Below are positions 1 through 5,838 of a stretch of DNA of 6,297 nt, one piece after another. Origin of the DNA: Methylocystis sp. (lineage in GTDB: Bacteria > Pseudomonadota > Alphaproteobacteria > Rhizobiales > Beijerinckiaceae); the NCBI GenBank assembly GCA_023253795.1, contig JALRFG010000120.1:1-6297 (forward strand), read 5' to 3'. Every line of letters begins with the position of its first letter. The stretch's first letter is position 1. Both the position numbers and the translations under genes were made by a program. The notes beneath the pieces are model-generated. The model was given only the letters and a program-made list of their open reading frames with translations, had not been told where the DNA came from and searched no databases.

Positions 1-59
1 CGAACGGCGCAGGATAATCCGGCGAGACCGGCGCCGACGATATGAACAACGCCGCTCAC
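1..59 (-). CDS. hpnE: HpnE, hydroxysqualene dehydroxylase (FAD-dependent), N-terminal fragment
   Basis: Only the first 19 codons are present; the rest lies beyond the left edge. The reading begins with a GTG at 59-57 and gives MSGVVHIVGAGLAGLSCAV. This is the N-terminal beta strand plus the GxGxxG dinucleotide-binding turn (G-A-G-L-A-G, residues 9-14) of an FAD-dependent amine oxidase/desaturase-type flavoprotein. In hopanoid loci the flavoprotein directly after hpnC-hpnD is HpnE, which reduces hydroxysqualene to squalene. The start overlaps the hpnD stop codon as GTGA. No Shine-Dalgarno sequence is visible inside the end of hpnD, so translation is probably coupled to hpnD. The flavoprotein fold is seen directly; the HpnE identity rests mainly on gene order, because a 19-residue Rossmann start is shared by many flavoenzymes, including phytoene desaturases. 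Confidence 0.8.
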   Translation of the reverse strand, partial: MSGVVHIVGAGLAGLSCAV

Positions 60-922
60 GAGAACAGGTGACGCAACAACGCGACGACAAGCTTGAGACG
101 CGACACATGCACTGGCGTGCGGGGCGGCGCAAAACCGCGCGCGGCGATATTGTCGAGGATCGACCGATAGCCGATCGACATCATATACGGCGCCTTCAGC
201 GCCGATTTCGGCAGGCCCGCCATCACCAGATCCGCTTGCACATAATGTTCGCGGGCGCGCTGCAAGACGGGATCACAGGCTTTCGGCAGCGCCGGATGCG
301 CTAGCACGGCATGTGGCGCGCGCGTATCGACGCCGGCTTCTTCAAGCGCTTCACGCGGCAGGTAAAGGCGTCCACGTGCGGCGTCCTCGTCGAGGTCGCG
401 CAGAATATTGGTGAGCTGCAACGCCCGGCCAAGATGATAGGCGAGAAGTTTGGCGCCGGTCGGCAATTCGGTGGCGTCTTCCGGCACGAGACCGAAAGCG
501 CGAACCGACAAGCGACCAACAGCGCTGGCGACGCGATCACAATAGAGATCGAGCTTTTCCCAATCGGGCGCGCAAATATCCTCGTCGACGTCCATTTGCA
601 TGCCGTCGATCACCGCTTCGAAATCGGCGCGATCCAGTTTAAAGCGGCGCACCGGCTCCGCAAGAAAAGCGACGCCTGGCCGAATGCGACCGGCATATAA
701 TTCATCGAGATCGAAACGCCATTGATCGAGCGCCGCGCGGCGTTCGTCACGTTCGCCTTCATCGTCGGCGATATCGTCGACCGCGCGGCAAAAGGCGTAG
801 ATCGCGAACATGGCGTCGCGGCGCGCGGGCTCAAGAATCCGCATCGCGAGATAGAACGAACTTTTAGACGCAACGCCGCGTGTGGGCGGGGGCGGGGCGT
901 CCTGTGCGGCGTCGAGGCTCAT
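56..922 (-). CDS. hpnD: HpnD, presqualene diphosphate synthase
   Basis: A 288-residue trans-isoprenyl diphosphate synthase of the squalene/phytoene synthase family, at the usual family length. HpnD condenses two farnesyl diphosphates to presqualene diphosphate, the first committed step toward squalene and hopanoids. Both Mg-diphosphate-binding aspartate motifs are intact: the first within YAFCRAVDDIADD (D49, D50, D53, D54) and the second within LTNILRDLDED (D176-x3-D180), followed by GRLYLP at 184-189. The substrate-pocket segment SSFYLAMRIL is at 21-30. There is no transmembrane anchor; the C-terminal segment from about 274 is basic and hydrophobic and may touch the membrane. The ATG start overlaps the hpnC TGA as ATGA, and the stop overlaps the hpnE GTG, so hpnC-hpnD-hpnE look translationally coupled. 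By fold alone it could be a phytoene synthase (CrtB), but the paired hpnC paralogue and the flanking hpnB and hpnE favour HpnD. Confidence 0.93.
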   Translation of the reverse strand: MSLDAAQDAPPPPTRGVASKSSFYLAMRILEPARRDAMFAIYAFCRAVDDIADDEGERDERRAALDQWRFDLDELYAGRIRPGVAFLAEPVRRFKLDRADFEAVIDGMQMDVDEDICAPDWEKLDLYCDRVASAVGRLSVRAFGLVPEDATELPTGAKLLAYHLGRALQLTNILRDLDEDAARGRLYLPREALEEAGVDTRAPHAVLAHPALPKACDPVLQRAREHYVQADLVMAGLPKSALKAPYMMSIGYRSILDNIAARGFAPPRTPVHVSRLKLVVALLRHLFS

Positions 923-1794
923 TGGGTGGTGTCCATGGCGAGGCGGCGGGGGCGCATGATGCGTCGCGCCAGTGCGGCGAAGGCGCCGCGCGCGCCCGTG
1001 AGCGCGAAGCCGAGCTTGCCGGCGTGAACCTTTTCGCTCAACGGGTCGGCGACGCGCAGCCGCGCGACAAGTTCTTCGGCGAGCGCCTGTATCGCGCCGA
1101 CATTCATGGCGAGGCGCGTATCGTCGATCAGATCGGCGAAGGGGCGAGAGGTATCGAGAAGATGCGCAGTCTTTTCATTCAGATCGCGGATGGTGGCGCG
1201 CAGCGGATCCGGCGCTCGCGGCGCCGTGAGCATCTCGATCGTCGCGCCATGCGCGGCGAGCGCGTCATGCGTCAGATAAACGCGATTGAGCGTCTGATAA
1301 TCCTTGCCGCAATCCTGAAGATGATTGATCACCTGCAGCGCAGCGCAGAGCGCATCATTGGCGGGCCAGGTGCGCGCGGCGTTTTCACCATGCACATCGA
1401 GCACGAAGCGACCGACCGGCATCGCCGAATAACAGCAGTAGTCGATCAGCTCGTCCCAGTTCTCGTAACGCAGCTTGGTTACGTCGCGTCGAAACGCGAC
1501 AAGCAGATCGCGCGCATGCTGACGATCCAGTCCGCGCTCTTCGCAGATGCTGCGCAAACGCGTCGCGACATCCTCATCGGGACCAACGCCCATCAGCGCG
1601 TCGTCGAGCCTGTCGAGCAGCGCGAGCTTTTGGTCGCCGCTCAGGGTCGGATGATCGGAAATGTCATCGGCGGCGCGAACGAAATTGTAAAAGCACATGA
1701 CCGGCGCGCGATGGCGGGGCGCAAGAATGGACGCGACGGGAAAATTCTCGTCGCGGTGGGATTTGCCGGAACCTGTGTCGGCGATCTCGATCAT
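919..1794 (-). CDS. hpnC: HpnC, hydroxysqualene synthase
   Basis: A second squalene/phytoene synthase-family enzyme, 291 residues from the ATG at 1794-1792. HpnC converts presqualene diphosphate to hydroxysqualene, which HpnE then reduces. Typical features are DENFPVAS near the N-terminus (residues 15-22), the first aspartate motif FYNFVRAADDISD (D43, D44, D47), and the second motif NHLQDCGKDY (D161-x3-D165). RVYL at 171-174 corresponds to the RLYL of HpnD. The open frame extends to a TTG at 1830-1828, adding 12 residues. I prefer the ATG because the family-specific sequence begins just after it and the TTG sits inside a hairpin arm, but neither start has a well-spaced ribosome site: GGGAG ends one base before the ATG, and AAGG lies about 13 bases upstream. 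The stop overlaps the hpnD start (ATGA). No frameshift or missing motif is seen. Confidence 0.92.
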   Translation of the reverse strand: MIEIADTGSGKSHRDENFPVASILAPRHRAPVMCFYNFVRAADDISDHPTLSGDQKLALLDRLDDALMGVGPDEDVATRLRSICEERGLDRQHARDLLVAFRRDVTKLRYENWDELIDYCCYSAMPVGRFVLDVHGENAARTWPANDALCAALQVINHLQDCGKDYQTLNRVYLTHDALAAHGATIEMLTAPRAPDPLRATIRDLNEKTAHLLDTSRPFADLIDDTRLAMNVGAIQALAEELVARLRVADPLSEKVHAGKLGFALTGARGAFAALARRIMRPRRLAMDTTQ

Positions 1795-1806
1795 GCTCCC
1801 GTAAAT

Positions 1807-1833
1807 GCCTTGCTCCGGACAAGAGAGCAAGAC
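1807..1833 (-). promoter_or_regulatory. Inverted repeat / hairpin in the hpnC leader
   Basis: Perfect 7-bp arms CTTGCTC (1809-1815) and GAGCAAG (1825-1831) flank a 9-base spacer. In the hpnC transcript the stem can grow by a U-G wobble and a G-C pair to about nine pairs (1807-1833). It lies 13-39 bases upstream of the preferred hpnC ATG and contains the alternative TTG start. It has no U-run, so it is not a standard terminator. It could be an operator, an mRNA hairpin affecting HpnC translation, or chance. Function is inferred from symmetry and position only. Confidence 0.35.
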
Positions 1834-1911
1834 AAACCCCGCCGCTTCGTCGTCGGGAGGCCGGGGATTTCCCCAATCAGCTGACGTCCGGCGGCTAAAA
1901 AGGGGCGGGGG

Positions 1912-3084
1912 TCAGGCGATTTCTTCGCAGGAAGCCGCCTGATAGCGGCCTTTCCAGTCGCCGCCGCGCCCCCGGAGATGCCGCCAGACCGACAGCGCCG
2001 TGAACCAGCTGTAGCAGCCGGCGACGGCGGGCAAGGCCAGCGCACGGGCGGGCGAGAGGCCATAAAAACGCAGCGCCGGGAGATAGGCCTGCATCTTGAT
2101 CAGCCAGGCGACCGTGGCGATTTCGGCGGCTGGAGATGCGCCGAAAAGCGCGATGACCGGCGGCGCGAGATAAATCACCGTCATTCCCGCCAGCGCGGCG
2201 ATGGCGCGCGCCGGCGAATAGCCGAGCTGAGCGTAAGCCGAGCGCACGACCATATGTTCGATGTCGGCGAAGCGCGGATAGGGCCGCAGGCTGTGAACGT
2301 CGTCGGTCAGCCCGAGCCAGATCGGCCCCTGCGACTTCATCAGACCGCCCAGCGCGCAATCGTCGATCAGGGCGCCACGGATCGCCGGAAGACCGCCGGC
2401 CTTCGCCAATGAGTCGGGACGCACCAGCATCACGCCGCCTGCCGCGCCGGCGACCGGGCTCGCGGGATCGTTGATATGGCGGAAGGGATAGAGTTTCTGG
2501 AAAAAGAAGATGAAGGCCGGAATGAACCAGCGTTCGGCGGGGCTCTCGCAGCGCAGTTTCACCATCAGCGACGACAGCACCGTGCCGCGCGCGATCGCGC
2601 CGGCGACCAGTCGAGAGAGCACCGGCGGCGCAAAGGCGATGTCGGCGTCGCAGAACAGCACAAAATCGGGCTGCGCAGGCAGGGACTGCACATGCACAAA
2701 ACCCTGATGCATGGCGGCGAGCTTGCCGGTCCAGCCGGCGCCGGGGCCGGCGGTTCGAAGAATGGTCAGGCGATCCGGCGCGTTGAGTTCTTCGGCGCAG
2801 GCGCGGGCGATGACGGCGGTGTCGTCGCTGCTCTGGTCGTCGACGAGGACAATTTCGAAGTGGCCGGGAAAGTCCTGACGCAGCAGCGTGGAAAGACTCG
2901 TCGCGATCACGTCGGCTTCGTCGCGCGCCGGCACAATGGCGATCACATGCGCGTTGGAGGCCGGCGCAGCGCCTTCAGGCGCGAAACGCCTGTCGTGTTC
3001 GGTCAGCCGCCAGAACCCGCCGCGAAAGGCGATCAGATAAATCCAGGCGGAGAGGCCGAAAAGGGCGATCAGGGTCGGAAACAT
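1912..3084 (-). CDS. hpnB: HpnB, hopanoid-associated family 2 glycosyltransferase
   Basis: A 390-residue membrane-anchored GT2 glycosyltransferase matching the HpnB family found beside hopanoid genes. An N-terminal hydrophobic segment (about 2-20) is followed by a GT-A domain: IVPARDEADVI (50-60), VDDQSSDDT (81-89) for nucleotide binding, the metal-binding DxD in CDADI (D146, D148), and IDDCALGG (240-247), which supplies the acidic pair expected for the catalytic base. The C-terminus is hydrophobic, with likely membrane segments near 294-315 and 347-367, and ends in a cytosolic tail containing GGDWKGRYQ. The active site should face the cytosol, using a nucleotide-sugar donor. The acceptor is not established for the family; a hopanoid side chain is the usual guess, but other lipids are possible. 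The ATG start has a weak GGTGA six bases upstream. It is separated from pyrF by 93 nt and probably begins the hpn transcription unit. Confidence 0.88.
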   Translation of the reverse strand: MFPTLIALFGLSAWIYLIAFRGGFWRLTEHDRRFAPEGAAPASNAHVIAIVPARDEADVIATSLSTLLRQDFPGHFEIVLVDDQSSDDTAVIARACAEELNAPDRLTILRTAGPGAGWTGKLAAMHQGFVHVQSLPAQPDFVLFCDADIAFAPPVLSRLVAGAIARGTVLSSLMVKLRCESPAERWFIPAFIFFFQKLYPFRHINDPASPVAGAAGGVMLVRPDSLAKAGGLPAIRGALIDDCALGGLMKSQGPIWLGLTDDVHSLRPYPRFADIEHMVVRSAYAQLGYSPARAIAALAGMTVIYLAPPVIALFGASPAAEIATVAWLIKMQAYLPALRFYGLSPARALALPAVAGCYSWFTALSVWRHLRGRGGDWKGRYQAASCEEIA

Positions 3085-3095
3085 GAGGCGTCACC

Positions 3096-3118
3096 GAATC
3101 AGTGTCTTACTCTGATTC
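3096..3118 (-). promoter_or_regulatory. Operator-like inverted repeat upstream of hpnB
   Basis: Perfect 7-bp arms GAATCAG (3096-3102) and CTGATTC (3112-3118) are separated by nine bases. The arm-centre distance is 16 bp, roughly one and a half helical turns. The element ends 12 bases upstream of the hpnB start codon, in the only AT-richer gap of the hpn side, where a promoter for hpnB-hpnC-hpnD-hpnE is expected. I could not assign convincing -35 and -10 boxes nearby. A repressor site or a leader mRNA hairpin are both possible; this is inference from symmetry and position. Confidence 0.35.
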
Positions 3119-3132
3119 AGTCTGCCATCTGA

Positions 3133-3160
3133 AACTTGACTCTAAAAAGGCGATCAAGTT
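3133..3160 (-). terminator. Weak hairpin after pyrF (possible terminator or second dyad)
   Basis: Perfect 7-bp arms AACTTGA (3133-3139) and TCAAGTT (3154-3160) flank a 14-base spacer, 18 bases beyond the pyrF stop codon. In the transcript the hairpin is followed only by TTTC-type sequence, and its one U-run is inside the loop, so as an intrinsic terminator it would be weak. Position between two functional blocks makes termination or partial read-through control plausible. It could equally be a protein-binding dyad for the hpnB promoter. Confidence 0.25.
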
Positions 3161-3177
3161 GCGCGTCGATATTTCGG

Positions 3178-3879
3178 CTAATGGGCGACGCTGGCGATTT
3201 CGGCGACGATCGCTTCAGCCGCCGCGCGCGGATCGGCGGCGCGGGTGATGGGCCGGCCAACAACGATATGATCGGCCGAGGCGGCGATGGCCTGCGATGG
3301 CGTCATGATCCGTTTCTGATCGCCGACGTCGGCGCCTGCAGGTCGAACGCCCGGCGTCACCAGCAGCATGTCCGGACCGACCAGCGTGCGAATGGCGCTA
3401 AGCTCATGCGGCGACAGGATCAGCCCATCAATGCCGGCGGTTTGCGCTTGTCTGGCGCGACGCGCAACGAGTTCGGCGACGCTGCAGGCGTAGCCGGCTT
3501 CTTTCAGATCGGCGTCGTCATAAGACGTCATCACCGTCACAGCCAGCAGCTTGAGACTGTCGCCTGCACCGGCGCGCGCCGCCGTCATGGTTTGCGGGAA
3601 AGCGTGAATGGTGAGGAAGTCCATCCCCATCTTTGCGATTTGCCGCGTCGCCCGCTCCACCGTCGCGCCAATGTCATGCAGCTTGAGATCAATGAACACG
3701 CGCTTGCCGGCGCTTTTCAGATCGCGCGCGAGATCGAAGCCGCCGCCATAGGCGAGCTCCATGCCGATTTTGTAGAAGGAGACGGCATCGCCCAATTGAT
3801 CGACAAGCACACGCGCCGCCGCCACGCTGTCGACGTCGAGCGCGACGATCAGCCGATCGCGGACGGAATCGTGGCTCAT
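3178..3879 (-). CDS. pyrF: PyrF, orotidine 5'-phosphate decarboxylase
   Basis: A 233-residue enzyme catalysing decarboxylation of OMP to UMP, the last step of de novo pyrimidine synthesis, in the cytosol as a TIM-barrel dimer. The catalytic charge network is intact: D15 in IVALDV, K37 in FYKIG, and the D64-x-K66-x2-D69 signature within FIDLKLHDIG. Phosphate and base contacts appear as LVTPGVRP (173-180), GDQKRIMTP (186-194) and VVGRPIT (206-212). The length is normal for the bacterial family. The open frame continues upstream to 4242, but that extension is the methyltransferase gene read in another frame; the ATG at 3879-3877 begins directly before the conserved N-terminus. This start overlaps the methyltransferase stop as ATGA, indicating co-translation. 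No regulatory element is visible immediately upstream. Confidence 0.96.
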   Translation of the reverse strand: MSHDSVRDRLIVALDVDSVAAARVLVDQLGDAVSFYKIGMELAYGGGFDLARDLKSAGKRVFIDLKLHDIGATVERATRQIAKMGMDFLTIHAFPQTMTAARAGAGDSLKLLAVTVMTSYDDADLKEAGYACSVAELVARRARQAQTAGIDGLILSPHELSAIRTLVGPDMLLVTPGVRPAGADVGDQKRIMTPSQAIAASADHIVVGRPITRAADPRAAAEAIVAEIASVAH

Positions 3880-4496
3880 GCCGAAGGCTTGCCGCCGTGG
3901 CCCGCCTTGCGATAGCGCCAGACGCGCGCCGGCGGAATGTTCAGCAAGATCGGCGCCGATCCCTTGCCGACATAGGAGCCGCTGACGCCGCGCGCATGCA
4001 GCGGCATCGGCGATTTGGTCAGGCCGTAGGTGAACTGGATAAACAGGCCGTCGTCGCCCATCAGTTCGAAAGCCTGATGCAGCAGTTCGACGCGGTCGCG
4101 TTCCGGCCGCACCAGCAACGGCAGGCTGGAGACGACAGCGGCGACCGGCCCCTCGATGTTGCCGGTGAGCGTCTTTTTCAGCCCGTAGGCGTCGCCCTGA
4201 ACGACTTTGACGCCCGGATAGCGTTCGCCAAGCATCACGCAAAAGCGCGGCTCATATTCGACAAGCACCAAACGCTCGCGCGGCACGCCGCGCGCCACCA
4301 GCGCCTGAGTCACCGGACCCGTCCCGGGGCCGAGTTCGACGATGACGCCCGGCCGATCTAGCTCGACAAAGCTCGCCATGCGTTTGGCGAGCGCGGGACC
4401 AGACGGCGAAACCGCGCCGATCAGGCGCGGGTTTTCAACCCACTGACGAATAAAATGGGCGCCGTCGGCGAGCGCGGATTTCTTTTTCTGCGACAC
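3876..4496 (-). CDS. pmtA: PmtA-like SAM-dependent phospholipid N-methyltransferase
   Basis: A soluble class I SAM-dependent methyltransferase of about 206 residues. Numbering from the upstream TTG at 4505: the lead-in is FIRQWVENPRLIGAVSPSG (18-36), motif I is VELGPGTG (56-63), the acidic ribose-binding end of the next strand is LVEYEP (81-86), the adenine-contact acid is in QGDAY (D105), and the post-motif strand is VVSSLPLL (124-131). The pattern resembles rhizobial PmtA, which methylates phosphatidylethanolamine to phosphatidylcholine at the cytosolic membrane face. A related rRNA-adenine-methyltransferase-like enzyme with another substrate cannot be excluded. I chose the GTG at 4496 because AAGGG ends nine bases before it; TTG at 4505 directly abuts that AAGGG and has a TAA just upstream. 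The lysine-rich N-terminus (KKK) could aid membrane association. It overlaps pyrF by ATGA and follows dnaJ by about 63 nt. Confidence 0.72.
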   Translation of the reverse strand: MSQKKKSALADGAHFIRQWVENPRLIGAVSPSGPALAKRMASFVELDRPGVIVELGPGTGPVTQALVARGVPRERLVLVEYEPRFCVMLGERYPGVKVVQGDAYGLKKTLTGNIEGPVAAVVSSLPLLVRPERDRVELLHQAFELMGDDGLFIQFTYGLTKSPMPLHARGVSGSYVGKGSAPILLNIPPARVWRYRKAGHGGKPSA

Positions 4497-4559
4497 GGAA
4501 GACAACCCTTTTTATGAAATTTCCTCACCGCGGCCTTTACGCCGAAACCGGGAGTGGCG

Positions 4560-5690
4560 CTAGCCGCCAAATAAATCTTTCATCCGCGCGAAGAAGCCAT
4601 GCTCTTCGGGATGGGTGTCGTGAGACGACTCCCGCTCGAATTCAGCCAGCAGCTCTTTCTGTTTTTTGTTGAGCTTCTGCGGCGTCTCAACGCTGATCTG
4701 CGCATGCAGATCGCCGTGATCGCGGCCGCGCAGCACGGGCATGCCCTTGCCTTTGGCCTTGAGTTGCTTGCCGGATTGGGTTCCCTCCGGCACTTTGAGC
4801 TTCACTTCCGAGCCATCGAGGGCGCGAACCGTGATCTCGCCGCCCAGCGCGGCGCGGACCATGGAGATCGGCACCCGGCAGTAAAGATCGGCGCCATCGC
4901 GCTGGAACAGCGGATGCGGCTTCACCGACAGGAAAATATAAAGATCGCCGGCCGGTCCGCCGCGCAATCCGGCCTCGCCTTCGCCGGAGAGACGGATGCG
5001 GGTGCCGTCCTCGACGCCCGCCGGCACATTGACCGAGAGCGTGCGCTCGACGGTCTTGCGGCCGGCGCCGTTACATTCGGGGCAGGGGTTGTCGATGGTT
5101 TCGCCGCGTCCCTGACAGGTCGGGCAGGTGCGTTCGATGGCGAAGAAGCCCTGCTGGGCGCGCACCCGGCCCTGCCCGCCGCAGCCCCGGCACACTTTGG
5201 GCTTCGATCCGGCTTTCGCGCCGGAGCCGCCGCAGGGTTCGCAGGCGATGGAGGTCGGGATCTTCAGCGTCGCCGCCTTGCCCGTGTAGGCCTCCTCAAG
5301 GGTAATTTCCATGTTGTAGCGCAGATCGGAGCCGCGCTCGCGCCCGCCGGTGCGGGTGCGCCGGCCCATCACATCGCCGAACAGATCCTCGAAAATATCC
5401 GCCATGGACGCGCCGAAACCGTCGCCGCCGCCAAAGCCGCCCATGCCCCCCATGCCGCCGCCGCCTTCAAAGGCTGCATGGCCGAAGCGATCATAGGCGG
5501 AGCGTTTTTGCGGGTCGCAGAGGCATTGATAGGCTTCGTTCAGTTCCTTGAAGCGCGCCTCGGCCGCCGTATCGCCCGGATGGCGGTCGGGATGACATTG
5601 CATCGCCGCTTTACGGAAAGCGACTTTCATCTCGACTTCCGTGCAGGTGCGAGTGACTCCAAGAACTTCGTAATAGTCGCGTTTGGCCAT
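4560..5690 (-). CDS. dnaJ: DnaJ (Hsp40) chaperone
   Basis: A full-length 376-residue type I J-protein that delivers unfolded clients to DnaK and stimulates its ATPase in the cytosol. Domains in order: J domain (1-70) with the HPD loop at H33-P34-D35; a short Gly/Phe region (about 75-94) with the following DIFEDLFGD segment; and a zinc-binding domain with four CxxCxGxG repeats at C150/C153, C167/C170, C189/C192 and C203/C206. Next come the two client-binding beta-barrel domains (about 215-340) and a C-terminal dimerisation region. All zinc ligands and HPD are intact. Two cysteines in the J domain (C16 and C32, the latter directly before HPD) are slightly unusual. The ATG at 5690 starts the conserved MAKRDYYEVLGV, yet no Shine-Dalgarno is visible before it. 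It lies 147 nt downstream of dnaK, the standard chaperone arrangement. Confidence 0.98.
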   Translation of the reverse strand: MAKRDYYEVLGVTRTCTEVEMKVAFRKAAMQCHPDRHPGDTAAEARFKELNEAYQCLCDPQKRSAYDRFGHAAFEGGGGMGGMGGFGGGDGFGASMADIFEDLFGDVMGRRTRTGGRERGSDLRYNMEITLEEAYTGKAATLKIPTSIACEPCGGSGAKAGSKPKVCRGCGGQGRVRAQQGFFAIERTCPTCQGRGETIDNPCPECNGAGRKTVERTLSVNVPAGVEDGTRIRLSGEGEAGLRGGPAGDLYIFLSVKPHPLFQRDGADLYCRVPISMVRAALGGEITVRALDGSEVKLKVPEGTQSGKQLKAKGKGMPVLRGRDHGDLHAQISVETPQKLNKKQKELLAEFERESSHDTHPEEHGFFARMKDLFGG

Positions 5691-5766
5691 GCGAATGTCG
5701 AAATCGGTGTTTGAGAGCGTCGATAAGCGTTTGGCGGCGCAGAAAAGAATGCCCGTCAGACGCGAC

Positions 5767-5794
5767 GAAACCCGGCGATGACGCGCCGGGTTTC
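5767..5794 (-). terminator. Strong hairpin between dnaK and dnaJ (terminator/attenuator or processing site)
   Basis: A perfect 11-bp inverted repeat: GAAACCCGGCG at 5767-5777 and CGCCGGGTTTC at 5784-5794, with a six-base loop. It sits 45 bases past the dnaK stop and 76 bases before dnaJ. Read in the dnaK direction, the terminal UUU is part of the stem and is followed by GTCGCG rather than a U-tract, so full termination is unlikely. Partial termination or 3'-end stabilisation, leaving more dnaK than dnaJ message, is the natural interpretation. On the opposite strand it is followed by TGTTTT. The structure is seen directly; its effect is inferred. Confidence 0.7.
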
Positions 5795-5838
5795 TGTTTT
5801 GCTATCGCATTGGAGCGGTCAAGACCATCCCCGCCGAC

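Noticed and set aside
1795..1830. TTG start adding 12 residues to HpnC
   Set aside because: The added residues look unlike the family, the TTG lies inside a hairpin arm, and an ATG precedes the conserved N-terminus. It is not fully excluded because neither start has an ideal ribosome site.
1863..1874. GGGG-ATTT-CCCC small hairpin in the hpnB-hpnC gap
   Set aside because: A stem of only four pairs in GC-rich DNA is expected by chance and has no U-run.
880..1884. Long open frame on the plus strand (334 codons) opposite hpnC
   Set aside because: It is antisense to hpnC, whose catalytic motifs are intact, and its translation is Arg/Ala/Gly-rich with no recognisable domain. Long antisense open frames are expected at this GC content.
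2476..3132. Plus-strand open frame (218 codons) opposite the 5' half of hpnB
   Set aside because: It has no recognisable motif and is an antisense shadow of the HpnB GT-A domain codons.
3880..4242. N-terminal extension of pyrF giving a 354-residue protein
   Set aside because: The extra residues are the methyltransferase gene read out of frame. PyrF homology starts at the ATG at 3879, which overlaps the methyltransferase stop.
4506..4559. Possible terminator or promoter between dnaJ and the methyltransferase
   Set aside because: Only a four-pair stem (CGGC/GCCG at 4531-4544) and the short palindrome GAAATTTC were found. No convincing -35/-10 pair or U-tract is present.
4599..5714. Long open frame on the plus strand (371 codons) opposite dnaJ
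   Set aside because: It mirrors dnaJ codon positions, is Ala/Gly/Arg-rich with no domain, and conflicts with an unmistakable DnaJ.
5795..5838. TTGACC box after dnaK as the -35 of a dnaJ promoter
   Set aside because: The sequence at 16-18 bases downstream (AAACAG region) does not resemble a -10 box or the alphaproteobacterial heat-shock consensus, and it would start transcription before the hairpin.
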